This document shows positions 24,977 through 36,248 of a stretch of 64,000 nt of DNA, piece by piece. The stretch comes from Pithys albifrons albifrons (Eukaryota; Chordata; Aves; Passeriformes; Thamnophilidae). The stretch covers positions 87,366,931-87,430,930 of the forward strand of contig NC_092461.1 of the NCBI RefSeq assembly GCF_047495875.1, read 5' to 3'. Position 1 is the first letter of the stretch. Each line of letters opens with the position of its first letter. Position numbers and translations under genes: made by a program. The notes beneath the pieces were generated by a model. That model made no database searches. It was not told the origin of the DNA and saw only the letters and a program-made list of their open reading frames with translations.

Positions 24977-26869
24977 ATATACAATTCACAGGATATTTGG
25001 CTCAGGCTATGAAATGAGAAGAAATAGTGAGCTGATGCTTGAAGCTGTTAATGGAAGTTATCTAGCACAGTTATACTTCTGCAATTTGATTTTTCTTACT
25101 GGTTAGTCTTAGTACAAATAACTCACTTCCTGCAATATTTAGGTGGATATCTGAGGCATGGAGAAACTTACTTATTTCTATTTAAGGCCAGATCAACTCC
25201 TTGCAGAACATGGTAGCACAATCTGTGATACCATGGTTCCCTGAGTAGAGGTTTCTATGTAGGATATAGGAAGAAAAGGCTTCAGTGTGCTAGAGTGCAA
25301 AAACCTGCAGTGAGAAGCCCATAGTCTCTGAACATGTGCAGTAAGAGAGGATAGGAGCTGCAGGAGGAAGGGAACTGCAGTACAGATTTTTTTCTACCAG
25401 TACCTGCTAGTAGTACCATGAACTTCCTTTTTCACCAGGGGGGCAGTTACGAGAGGAAATAGGTGTCAGTTCATCGCAGTGCTCTTTACAGACGTATAGT
25501 TAAAAATCTCATAGTAAGTCAGGATTTAATTTGTTCAGGGTTGGTTGGTTATTTCACATGGAAATAGGGGCCTATTAAGTTAGGGTTGTCAATGGTGCCA
25601 TGTGATATCATACAGAGATATAAAAGTTCTGCCTGCAGAAGGGAAATCAATGGTTTATATCTGCTAAAGTTTTTTATTTTGTCCCTTTTTTCAGGGTTGC
25701 ATTTCGGGTCACAGTAGGTGGAGATCAGCTGTGTGATCAAAATAGTGCAGCCTTGGCTCACTGCAGGTTCTCTCTTTTTTTTTTTTTTTCTGAGTTTTAG
25801 TGGATGGAGATTTGTTAGAAGTGAAACTGTCCACAGGATCAGGACCATTAAAGAACGAATTATGACTTGTTGTATGTAGATTATTGCAAAGAGTTCCCAG
25901 TAGAATTAATAAGGTTGTGGCCTAAGTAAAACATAAAACCCTTCATTATATTTTGTTCTAATAGTTTGTTGGGGAGAAGAGAATTTGGATCAAATTGAAA
26001 TGAGACTTTTTTTAGTCTGTGTTTTTAAATTAACACAATGTAAAATTTGTACTTAAAAGATATATATAAGGTAATGCCTTTTTGTCCTCAGATGGCTATA
26101 AATGCAAACTATTTCCCATATCAAATTAATTCACATTTCTTTTCTTAACAAAATTTTTTAAAAATCTAAACCATGTAAAAAATAAAAGCACCACTTATTT
26201 TTGTGATCTCTTTGGCAAAACAGTAGTATTAAAATAGCAATATAATTCATATTATCACAAGCATGTTACCATCAAATCCTAGTCCACAGAGAGCATATGA
26301 TGAAACACTATTCATCTGATACCTAATAATAATCCTATACAAATATTCTGGTGTGTTCTCTGTAACAAGTTTATGGTCTTGTTGTGTCTGGTCCAAGTTG
26401 CTTGACATTCTGAGTACCCCTTTGGGGAAATATGACATCTTGCAGTAATGTACGCTGTGCATGTCAAAAATCATCGCCAATCTGCTTCTGCTACTCTGAG
26501 TTATAAAATCGGATGAGCAGGCTGCTCATTTTTTAACATATGCAGCATGGTGATGTTTACAATACCAGGTGGAAAAGCAAGTACTTGTACAAAACAGTGC
26601 ATGGAGACAGCAGAACAGGAGGAAGAAAAGAAAAAAAACCAAAAAAACAAAACAAACCTTATAGGCCAAACTAAAATTTATTTGAAATACTTCATGTTGT
26701 GAAACATGTAAAGAGCTCTCTACTGCTAATTCCAGATTTTCCTATTTATTAAAGGCACAACTCCCCAAACAAAACATTCCCCCTCCAAAAGACAAAACAA
26801 AACAAAAAAACTCCAACAAATCAAACCAAACACAAAAAATTACCTAAGAAAAAATGAAAATAATAGTAA
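24977..26869. other. Unique DNA, no gene seen
   Basis: No repeat family or exon was recognised. The 26630-26850 stretch is A-rich with CAAAA-type runs. Confidence 0.45.
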
Positions 26870-26874
26870 GGCAC

Positions 26875-27466
26875 TGTCTTGGATTGAGCTGGCAAACTGC
26901 CAACTGCCCAACACAGAGTTTCAGACACTCCCTCCCTCTGCCAAGAAAAGGAAGAAAGGAAAAAAAACTTCAAAATAGGTAAAACTTAAAACTAACCATA
27001 TATATTTATACAGAAAAGATAAAATTAAAAGAAATGCCAATATAACACACACACAAGTTAAGTATAACAAGAAACCTCCCCACTGAACACAAATCCCACT
27101 ATTCTAACTGCAAATCACTCTAGAGAAGTCAGTTCCCCAGAAAAAGACCCAAGCGGAGAGAAAGACTAAGAACAGACACTTTACTTCCCTAAGATAACAT
27201 GGTAGTAAACCAGTGCTGGGCTTGGGCCTCCCATCCGTCCTGGGATTGCACAGTGCGTCCGACTGGGACCACAGCTTGAAGGAACTGAACCAAGCCTTTC
27301 CCACACTGGCTCCAAACTTTGAGATGATGTCGGAATTTGGTATGGAATACTACTGGCCCGTAGTCAGCTGTCAGCTAGCCCGGCCCAGCTCAAGTCAGTT
27401 GATAGTCTCAGGCCTAGTCTGAAATCTGAAGCCTAAATTTAGACCTACCTAGCTAAACTCACAACA
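26875..27466 (-). mobile_element. Solo LTR with 5-bp target duplication
   Basis: A 592-bp element with plus-strand edges TGTCTTGGATTGAGC and AACTCACAACA (TG...CA). GGCAC lies immediately outside both ends (26870-26874 and 27467-27471), a perfect 5-bp duplication. I infer that the retroviral sense is minus (TGTTGTGAGTTTAGC...CCAAGACA), because that direction gives a late AT-rich TATA/polyA-like zone resembling the family A layout. No gag, pol or env is attached. Confidence 0.82.
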
Positions 27467-27471
27467 GGCAC

Positions 27472-28257
27472 AAAATAAATACTGGGAAAATGTATAAAAT
27501 AGAATGTGGCCTGGCTCACTTCATAAAGTCTCTTTACTGGACATTAAGAAATAAATTGCTAGACAAGGTAAAAAAATCTTCTAAGTCTTAAAGTATGTCT
27601 TTGCTCTAAAGGGATTGGTTTAGCTAAGAATCAGCTCTAGCTTGCTTATAGGATAAATTAGGTCATTAAAAAGTTTGTCCTGATGTGATTACATTGTTCA
27701 AAATATTTCAACAGGCTCATCTAGGGCTAGTCCAGAGATTTCTATATTTAAAATATTTAAAGAACATAAAAGAGCATCGATATGGTATTTTGTGAATAAA
27801 ATGACACTCGACTGTATGTGATTTCCAGCAGCTATCCAGTATTTAGATAAAAGAAGTCTGAGTAAAATCTTCAGTCTCAGACATCATCTTCTCAGGGTTC
27901 TGTTTGTAAAAAGACACATAAATTATCTACTGAGTGATACACATGTCCTTTGGAGGTCTAATTTTCCACTATAATTTTTTTTTGCACTTAATTAGGATTA
28001 AAAAATATGAGCACCTGCATTAAATATATAGTGGTAACCATTTTAATTGGATGGAATACTTAGAAATCTGACAGATTGATTTTGTGTATGTATAGACCTG
28101 TCTGCCCTGTGTCATCTCCATTTGTGCTGGCTTCTCTCTGTACTGCAGCAGCAATCTCCTTTTCATGGTGCGTGCTGGAAGACCACAGTGTAAGCCATGT
28201 GACCTACAGGAAAGAAAACAAAAACAAATGGAGTAAGACAATATATTCTTTCATGTG
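27472..28257. other. Unique DNA, no gene seen
   Basis: No repeat or exon was recognised. The short frames around 28020-28250 overlap on both strands and have no supporting motif. Confidence 0.4.
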
Positions 28258-28640
28258 ATAGTGTTATTTGTTTTGGGTTTTTCTTTGGTTGGTCTTTTTC
28301 TTGGCTGCTATTTTTTTCACAGTAGCCACTATGGGGCTGTGTTTTGGATTTGTGCTGGAAACATTGATAACACAGGGACATTTTTGTTATCATTGAGCTC
28401 CAATAGTGTCAAGGCCTTTTATGCTTCTCACACTGCACCACTACCAAGGAGGCTGAGGGAGACCAAGTGGCTGGGAAACGACACAGCCAGGACAGCTGAT
28501 TCCAACTGAACCTTTATCTCAACCCATCAGTTTTCTTACTTATATCACTCTTCTGATTTTCTCCCTGCCCCCACCTGAGGGCAGGGCGAGAGTGAGTAGC
28601 TATGTGGGGTTGAGCTATCAGCTGGGGCTAAACCACGACA
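28258..28640 (-). mobile_element. Avian LTR, internally deleted
   Basis: On minus the element starts TGTCGTGGTTTAGCCCCAGC, a well-known start of a common avian LTR. It continues through AGAAGAGTGATA and GGGTTGAGATAAAGG. It then jumps to the CAGCTGTCC...CCAGCC segment and a CCTTGACAC...CCTGTGTTATCAA...CACAAATCCAAAACA region, skipping the middle of the family. The plus-strand left end near 28258 lacks the expected CA terminus. No target duplication was seen. It is a decayed solo LTR. Confidence 0.7.
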
Positions 28641-29007
28641 CATCACTAAAAGTAAACAGCATAGTTGCTGCAGTATTTAATAGCAGAGTTTCAAAGTTTG
28701 CATGCTCTGTGCAAGAAACCATGCTCTTCCTTAATTTTAGAATAATGAAGTGTCTTTCTGAGAAAAGAAAAAAAAAGGTAATTGTTTAGCACATTTTGAA
28801 AACAAACAAAAAGCAAGAACAAATGTATCAGTCAAATTCCAGATTTTTAAATCTTACCTCTAAATGACTGACTGTATAACTGTCAAAAACATTGCAAATA
28901 TTATTCTATCAAAATGGTCATTGCAAAATACAGGTTTGGGAATCAAGTTCTTTTCAAAGTGAGAATAGGATGGATAATACAGACAGAAGAAAAATACTGA
29001 AATATGC
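28641..29007. other. Unique spacer, nothing recognised
   Basis: Sequence between the LTR and the hexanucleotide tract. No feature was recognised. Confidence 0.45.
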
Positions 29008-29130
29008 CCTTTTCCCTTCCCCTTCCACTTCCCTTTCCCCTTCCCCTTCCCCTTTCCCCTTCCCCTTCCCCTTCCCCTTCCCCTTCCCCTTCCCCTTCCC
29101 CTTCCCCTTCCCCTTCCCCTTCCCCTTTCT
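29008..29130. repeat. CCCCTT hexanucleotide tract
   Basis: About 120 bp of near-perfect CCCCTT units, all pyrimidine on plus and GGGGAA on minus. The Pro-Phe and Ser-Pro repeat frames across it are artefacts. The purine strand satisfies a G-quadruplex pattern, and the uninterrupted polypurine mirror symmetry would allow a triplex. Confidence 0.95.
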
Positions 29131-29422
29131 TTATTGATTTAAGAAACCAAACACTATATAGTGGGATTCAGTGCAGTTGTATGGAGTAGTTAGACAAATA
29201 TTAACTGTCATTCTGGTTCATATTCCATACTTCATATTCTCTCAATACAATATTTAGACATGATGGCCACAGAGTCAAAATATGAACATTGGTCCTGACT
29301 TTGCATAAAATACTATCCCTGAAAATGAAAGACAATACATAATAATACACTGTAAAAATATAGGAGTTTTTTTGTTTGGTTGGTTTTCCTCTTCTTAGGA
29401 TGCCTTAGGATAAGAAATATAA

Positions 29423-30681
29423 AGATAGATGGAGCTGAATAGCCCCCCTGTATTCCAGGAGGATATAGCTAGTGACGTACTGAGCCAGCTGGATCCTTAC
29501 AAGTCTATGGGACCAGACAGGATCCATCCCAGCGTGATGAGGGAGCTGGCAGAAGAGCTTGCCAAACCGCTCTCCATCATCTTCCAACAGTCCTGGCTCA
29601 CTAGGGAGGTTCCAGGCAACTGGTAGTTGGCAAATGTCACCCCAATCCACAAAAAGGGCTGCAAGGTTGACCCTGACAACTACAGGCCTGTCAGCCTGAC
29701 CTGCATGCCTGGCAGGGTTATGGAGCAGATCATCCTGAGTGCAATAATACACCACCTTCAGGATGGACAAGGAATTAGACCCAGCCAGCATGGGTTTAGG
29801 AGGGGCAGGTCCTGTCTGACCAACCTGAGCTCTTTTTACAATCGGGTGACCCTCCTGGTGGATGAGGGGAAAGCTGTGGATGTGGTCTATCTGGACTTCA
29901 TCAAGGCCTTTGACAGTGTCTCCCATAATATACTCCTGGAAAAGCTGGTAGCCCATGGTTTGGACAAGTGTACCCTCTCCTGGATTAGGAGCTGGCTGGA
30001 GGGTCAGGCCCAGAGAGTGCTGGTGAACAGAGCTCCATCCAGCTGGCGGCCGGTCACCAGTGGTGTTCCCCAGGGGTCTGTGTTGGGTCTTGTTTAACAT
30101 CTTTATTGATGATTTAGATGAGGGGATTGAGTCCATCATCAGCAAATTTGCTGATGACACCAAGTTGGGAGGGAGTGTCGACCTCCTGGAAGGCAGGAGG
30201 GCTCTGCAGAGGGATCTGGATAGACTTGAGAGATGGGCTGATTCCAATGGGATGAAGTTCAATAAGGCCAAGTGCCGGGTCCTGCACTTTGGCCACAACA
30301 ACCCCCTGCAGCGCTACAGGCTGGGCACAGAATGACTGGAGAGCAGCCAGGCAGAAAGGGACCTGGGGGTACTAATTGACAGGAAGCTCAACATGAGCCA
30401 ACAGTGTGCCCAGATGGCCAAGAAGGCCAATGGGATCCTGTTCTGTATCAAAAATGGCGTGGCCAGCAGGACCAGGGAAGTGATCCTTCCCCTGTACTCT
30501 GCATTGGTGAGGCCACACCTTGAGTACTGTGTTCAGTTCTGGGCCCCTCTGTTCAGAAAGGATATTGAGGTGCTGGAGTGGGTCCAGAGAAGAGCAACAA
30601 GGCTGGTGAAGGGACTGGAGCACAAGCCCTATGGGGAGAGGCTGAGGGAGCTGGGGTTGTTTGCCTGGAGAAGAGGAGGAA
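29423..30681 (+). mobile_element. CR1 ORF2 RT fragment, truncated at both ends
   Basis: A 1.26-kb CR1 fragment on plus covering the end of the linker, the RT and the thumb. It begins MELNSPPVFQED and carries [51 protein letters not shown] and the catalytic [10 protein letters not shown]. Breaks: an in-frame TAG at 29624-29626 after ...GNW, a frameshift near 30090, and a TGA near 30333. Unusually for CR1, the 3' end is missing; it stops at GCCTGGAGAAGAGGAGG and runs into AT-rich DNA. It is very similar to 32868-34096 on the opposite strand. Confidence 0.92.
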
Positions 30682-32506
30682 AAGAATTTGGAAGAGAAGA
30701 AATTAATATTAATAAAAATATGTTTTCAAATAACTTTATAACTTCATTTACATTATCTCTGTCTGAAAGTACAAAAACTAATATTAGTTATTTTATATTT
30801 ACCAATATATCTTTGAGATGTTTATGGAATTAAACTCACAACATATTATTCCAATATAAGTGGCTGCACCGGGGTGGTCTATAAATGAGAACTTAGATCT
30901 TCCAAGGACTACAGTAGGCAAGATATTGTAATACAAGAACTAAATTAGTTTCCACAGGTTTTTATACTTCTAAAAAAGAGCAACAAAATTATCTCCTGCA
31001 GAAGTAAGTTTTCAGGGTTGTCCATCACCTACCAAGGCAATAGCACAACATGGAATATTGATTGCATTTTTCTCTGTGTTGTGCAAATAGGCCATCAGCC
31101 CAGTTGATTCACTTCAGGTATAACAAAAGTAGTGATCAAGCACTCTAATGTCAAAGTCTTTACAGAGTCTTTTTTTTCCTTTTTTCCCTTTTTTATTTTT
31201 TCAGGAATAAAGAAGAAAAGTATTATAGTTCAAGGTCTGTGACCTACATGAATATTTTCACTTGAACTTCTTGAAAATATTCATGGGAATTTTTTACTTC
31301 TTCCTGTGTTTATTTTCAGTAGTTATGAAACTATGAACAAATATGAATCAAAATCTTATCCTTACTTAAAATACTGTCAGCAATAAACTATTGATTATAT
31401 AATGAAAATCTGACAACACAGAATACTTTTAAATATTAATTTATGGCTTCTAGGAAATTAATATAATTTAAAAAAGGAAGAATTAGTTCCTGGTTTTTAA
31501 AGGAAGATGAATAAGTTAAATTTTGTTCTTATTCTGCACTTCTACGCTTAGCAATAACTCAAATGCTGTGCATGCAGCCTGCAATAGAACAAGATGAATA
31601 CTGTAAAAAGCTGCTGATATATATAGTCTGATTTAATATGAGTGGTGTAACTTACTGCCTTGAAGCTTAAATGGAATGCGAAACACATCAGACAGTGCAT
31701 AAACATGGTAAGAAACTTCCAATGTTTAAGGATCTTATAGGATATAAAAATTTCTTTACAATATCTCACCTGCAAAGAGGGGGATGAAAAATATTAAGGC
31801 AGTGGCCTGTAAATGACATAATTTAACTTTATATTAATCTATACTATATACATATATATTATACATATGCATCAAAATGTTTGCATATCTGATCCCATTT
31901 TCTTTCTTGTAGGAAATTTTGCAAGTGACTGTGATTGCAGTGGAAAGATTTGAGAAACATGTAGAGAAGGAAAAGAGAACATATCAAGGGAAAAGGAAGC
32001 AAGAGAACAAACAAAAATCAAAATGTATAATTTTAAGAATTAAAAGGGCTCTTCAAATACTAAAGATTAGGAAAAAAAGGTGTACAAGGTGCTAAGAGGT
32101 TGTTTTTATTCTAAAAGCAGCAAAGACATAATCAAAATTTAAGATGGAGAACCGTGGTCTTTCATCCATCCAACTATTACAATATAAAATAATGCCATAT
32201 CAGCAAATAGTCCTCATCCTTTAAACTTCATTAAGAAAAGACAAATAATTAACATTCCAAAGCTCTAACACTTCTCTCAAAAATCAACTTTGCATTATGA
32301 AATCCAAAAATGATACAGTACAACAGAAACTGGAAGGACTTTTAGTGCAAAGAATAATTGTTCAAATTATTTGAATTGAGGTTTTCTCATAATTTTCTTT
32401 TACAAATCATTGTTTCTAAACTCCTTAGTTATAATTTAGAATTAAAAAAAAGTTTCCCCTTTTTTAAAAAAAAAAGAGGAAAATTCTAGATTTATTCTTA
32501 ATCATA
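30682..32506. other. Unique spacer between inverted CR1 arms
   Basis: About 1.8 kb of AT-rich DNA between the two inverted CR1 copies. It contains a perfect 14-bp inverted repeat (31247-31285) and T-rich runs near 31170. No exon or RNA gene was seen. Confidence 0.5.
31247..31285. repeat. 14-bp perfect inverted repeat
   Basis: CATGAATATTTTCA (31247-31260) and its exact reverse complement (31272-31285) flank an 11-nt loop. It is AT-rich, with no T-run or gene context to suggest a terminator. Confidence 0.85.
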
Positions 32507-32826
32507 ATCATAGAATCATAGAATCGATTGGGTTGGAAAAGACCTCTGAGATCATCAATCCAACCCTTGGTCAAACTCCAGTCCATTCACCAGATCATGG
32601 CACTCAGTGCCATGTCCAATCTCACTTTAAAAATCTCCAGAGATGGTGAATCCACCACCTCTCTGGGCAGCCCATTTCAATGCCTGATTACTCTCTCTGG
32701 AAAAAAATTTTTTCTGATATCCAACTTAAATTTCCCCTGGCAGAGATTAAGCCCTTGCCCCCTTGTCCTGCTGCTGACTGCCTGGGAGAAGAGACCAACT
32801 TTCATCTGGCTATAATTTCCCTTCAG

Positions 32827-34533
32827 TTAGTTATAGACAGTGATGAGGTCACCTCTAAGCCTCATCTTCTCCAGATTAAAGAACCCCAGCTCCCTCAGCC
32901 TCTCCCCATAGGATTTATGCTCTAGTCCCTTTACCAGCCTTGTTGCTGTTCTCTGGACCTGCTCCAGCACCTCAATATCTTTCCTGAACTGAAGGGCCCT
33001 CAACTGAACACAATACTCAAGGTGTGGCCTCACCAACGCAGAGTACAGGGGAAGGATCACTTCCCTGGTCCTGCTGGCCATGCTATTTTTGATACAGAAC
33101 AGGATCCCATTGGCCTTCTTGGCCATCTGGGCACACTGTTGGCTCATGTTGAGCTTCCTGTCAATTAGTACCCCCAGGTCACTTTCTGCCTGGCTGCTCT
33201 CCAGCCACTCTGTGCCCAGCCTGTAGCGCTGCAGGACCCAGCACTTGGCCTTATTGAACTTCATCCCATTGGAATCAGCCCATCTCTCAAGTCTATCCAG
33301 ATCCCTCTGCAGAGCCCTCCTGCCTTCCAGGAGGTCGACACTCCCTCCCAACTTGGTATCATCAGCAAATTTGCTGATGATGGACTCAATCCCCTCATCT
33401 AAATCATCAATAAAGATATTAAACAGTGCTGGACCCAACACTGACCCCTGGGGAACACCACTGGTGACTGGCCGCCAGCTGGATGGAGCTCCATTCACCA
33501 GAAGTCCCTGGGCCTGACCCTCCAGCCAGCTCCTAATCCAGGAGAGGGTACACTTGTCCAAACCATGGGCTACCAGCTTTTCCAGGAGTATATTATGGGA
33601 GACACTGTCAAAGGCCTTGATGAAGTCCAGATAGACCACATCCATAGCCTTATCCTCATCCACCAGGTGGGTCACCTGATTGTAAAAAGAGCTCAGGTTG
33701 GTCAGACAGGACCTGCCCCTCCTAAACCCATGCTGGCTGGGTCTAATTCCTTGTCCATCCTGAAGGTGGTGTATTACTGCACTCAGGATGATCTGCTCCA
33801 TAACCCTGCCAGGCATGCAGGTCAGGCTGACAGGCCTGTAGTTGTCAGGGTCAACCTTGCAGCCCTTTTTGTGGATTGGGGTGACATTTGCCAACTACCA
33901 GTTGTCTGGGACCTCCCCAGAGAGCCAGGACTGTTGGAAGATGATGGAGAGCGGTTTGGCAAGCTCTTCTGCCAGCTCCCTCATCATGCTGGGATGGATC
34001 CTGTCTGGTCCCATAGACTTGTAAGGATCCAGCTGGCTCAGTAAGTCACTAGCTATATCCTCCTGGAATACAGGGGGGCTCTTCAGCTCCATCTCTCTGT
34101 CTACCAGCTCCTGACGCCAGTTGTCTTGAGGGCCACCTATCTTACTGCTAAAAACTGAGGCAAAGTAGGTGTTAAGTACCTCAGCCTTCTCCTCATCTTT
34201 GTTAACTATATTTCCCTCCAAGTCCAACAGAGAACGAAGGTTTTCCTTGCCCCTCCTTTTGTTATTAATGTATTTATAGAAGGACTTTTTGTTATCCCTA
34301 ACAGAATTAGCCAAATTAACTTCAAATTCCACTTTTCTTTCCCTGATTTTTTTCCTGCATGACCTAGCTCTCTTCCTAAATTCTTCATAAGTGTCCAGCC
34401 CTTTTTTCCACAGTCTGTAAACTTTCTTTTTATCCCTGATTTCCTTCACAATCTTCCTCTTTAACCAAGCTGGTTGTCTTCCCCTCCAGCTAGCCTTTTG
34501 GCACACTGATATAGCCTGTTCCTGTGCACTCAA
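32827..34533 (-). pseudogene. CR1 ORF2, linker and reverse transcriptase
   Basis: One continuous minus-strand frame from 34533 to 32827, interrupted only by a TAG at 33895-33897. Before the stop: a Lys/Arg-rich linker (KKVYRLWKKGLDTYEEFRKR) and MGPDRIHPSMMREL. After it: [64 protein letters not shown] and the catalytic [11 protein letters not shown], then the thumb [20 protein letters not shown], ending near [10 protein letters not shown] 24-bp in-frame deletion between CTGCA repeats removes eight residues after AKCWVL. The N-terminal endonuclease lies in a different frame (34617-35419), so the full polyprotein is broken. The RT motifs themselves look intact. Confidence 0.9.
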
Positions 34534-34616
34534 AATTTCCTGCTTGAAACATATCCATCCTTCCTGGATCCCTTGTTTTTAAGGGTTGCTTCCCAGGGTA
34601 TGCTCTGAATTAGTCT

Positions 34617-35419
34617 TTAGAACAGGCCAAAATTTGTCCTGCGGAAGTCCAGTGTAGAGGTTTTAATGATGGCTCTCCTTACATCCCTGAGGATTGAAAA
34701 TTCTATTATTTCATGGCCGCTATGCCCCAGATGGCCTCCACCCACTACATCTCTCACCAGCCCCTCTCGGTTTGTAAACAGTAGGTCTAGCAGGGCCTTA
34801 CCCCTGGTAGGCTCATTTACCAGTTGATGAAGGAAATTATCCTCTATACACTCCAGGAGCCTCCTTGACTGCCTCTTCTCTGCAGTATGAAGCTCCCAGC
34901 AGATATCTGGCAGGTTAAAGTCATCCACAAGAACAAGTGCTGGAGATTTTGAGACAACTGCCAGCTGCTTGTAGAGTAATTCATCTCCTTCATCATCCTG
35001 GTTGGGTGGTCTGTAACAGACTCCCACAACGATGTCAGCCTTGTTGGCCTTCCCCCTGATTCTGGCCCACAGGCACTCAACCTTGTCACTGCTGACCTCA
35101 ACTTCAACAGAGTCAGGAGACTCTCTAACATATAAAGCCACCCCTCCACCTCTCCTAACCTACCTGTCCTTTGTGAAGAGCTTGTATCCCCCATAGCAGC
35201 ACTCCAGTCGTGTGAGTCATCCCACCACGTTTCTGTGACAGCAACTATGTCATAGTTTTCCTGCTGCACTATGGCTTCCAGCTCCTCTTGTTTGTTTCCC
35301 ATACTGCGTGCATTGGTGTACATGCACTTCAGCTGGGCCATTGATTTTACTCTCAACTCGGGCTCTACACCCTTAGGCTTATCTCTGGAGAGCCCAGTTT
35401 CAGTCCCTTCCCCCTTCAA
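34617..35419 (-). pseudogene. CR1 ORF2, AP endonuclease domain
   Basis: Two overlapping minus-strand frames cover the endonuclease that nicks target DNA. The first (35419-34844) opens with LKCMYTNARSMGNKQEELEA (catalytic Asn region) and DIVAVTETWWDDSHDW (catalytic Glu). A frameshift near 35140-35160 then moves the reading to 35141-34617, with VALYVRES, VVGVCYRPPNQDDEGDE, VLVDDFNLPDICW (in place of the usual GDFN) and GHSGHEIIEF (last His block). The change of the conserved Gly before DFN, together with the frameshift, argues for loss of function. The start is in the frame that carries the N-A-R-S motif; the upstream codons are plausible but not proven. Confidence 0.85.
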
Positions 35420-35455
35420 ACCTAGTTTAAAGCCCTTCTAACCAACCCTGCCAAC

Positions 35456-36244
35456 TTAATGGGCTACAGTTCTTTTGCCCTTCCTAGATAGATGAAGCCC
35501 ATCTGCTTTGACGAGACTGGGCAACACGGAGTTTGCTCCATGATCAAAAAACCCAAAATTTTGACAGTAGCACCATACCCTAAGCCACCTATTGGTAAGC
35601 TGGGCTTTCCTAAACCTCTCCTCATTTATCTCCTCATTCATCCCAGTAGCACAGGAACTGAGGCAATTACTACCTGTGCTCCTGTCCCATGAAGAGATCA
35701 AACAAGTGTCTTAAAATCTTTTGTAGTTACCCTGGTACTTCTTTTATTGATGTCATCACTTCCAACCTGGACAACCAACAGCGGGTAATTGTCTGAGGGT
35801 TGAATAAGCTTAGGAATTCTCTTAGTAATATCCCTCACCCTGGCCCTGGGAAGGCAGCAAATCTCCCCGTGGGATGGGTCTGGCCGACATAGAGGGCCCT
35901 CAGTTCCCCTCAAAAGGGAGTCACCAATTATAGCAACCTGTCTCTTTTTCCTCATATCTGTAGTTGTAATCCATGTGGTAGACTGGGGGTAACCAGAAGA
36001 CCTTGTAGACAGATCTTCCTCCTGACTGTCGTCCATCAGACTTTCTGAGGTCAGGGCCATATACCTGTTTTTTAAGGGCACCCTGGTAGGTGAAAGGGGT
36101 CAAGAGGGAGTGTTTTGATTGAGCATTGGTAGGTGATGGAAGTTTGGAAACACTCTTATTGAGGAGTTGCAATATCAATGCAAGTGGGATGATCCCCAGG
36201 GTGTGCAGGAGCCTGCTGAGCTGTGATATGTCACTGTGTTCCAC
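35456..36244 (-). pseudogene. CR1 ORF1 remnant, SGNH/GDSL esterase
   Basis: Three overlapping minus-strand frames make one broken ORF1: 36244-35921, 36081-35698 and 35701-35456. The middle piece carries the GDSL block (VAIIGDSLLRGT, catalytic Ser in G-D-S at residues 53-55 of that frame), then LLVVQVGSDD, the position of the usual GxND block with Asn changed. The last piece has the Asp-His block ADGLHLSRKGKR. The family's ORF1 protein is an RNA-binding esterase that assists retrotransposition. Frameshifts near 36000-36080 and 35700 break it. The N-terminal region is lost by 5' truncation. Confidence 0.85.
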
Positions 36245-36248
36245 ACAC

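Larger units (their letters stand above)
32507..36248 (-). mobile_element. Nearly full-length CR1 LINE with ORF1 and ORF2
   Basis: A 3.7-kb CR1 on minus. The 3' end (plus-left, 32507) shows the octamer terminus ATCATAGAATCATAGAATCG. Reading on minus from 36248, the parts in order are: an ORF1 remnant with an SGNH/GDSL esterase domain, ORF2 with an AP endonuclease, an ORF2 RT with an intact FADD motif, and the 3' UTR. The 5' end is cut inside ORF1, so roughly the first 0.7-0.8 kb of a typical 4.5-kb element is absent (family-length knowledge). Most avian CR1 copies are far shorter. A handful of frameshifts and one amber make it inactive, but it is well preserved compared with the CR1 copies at 13.4, 19.3 and 23.6 kb. 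Confidence 0.95.

Noticed and set aside
29008..29130. Interstitial telomere repeat
   Set aside because: The unit is CCCCTT/AAGGGG, not CCCTAA/TTAGGG.
29405..30301. A 298-codon minus frame antisense to the CR1 RT
   Set aside because: It mirrors the sense RT frame; the same antisense frame appears over the other CR1 copy (33565-34044). It has no independent support.
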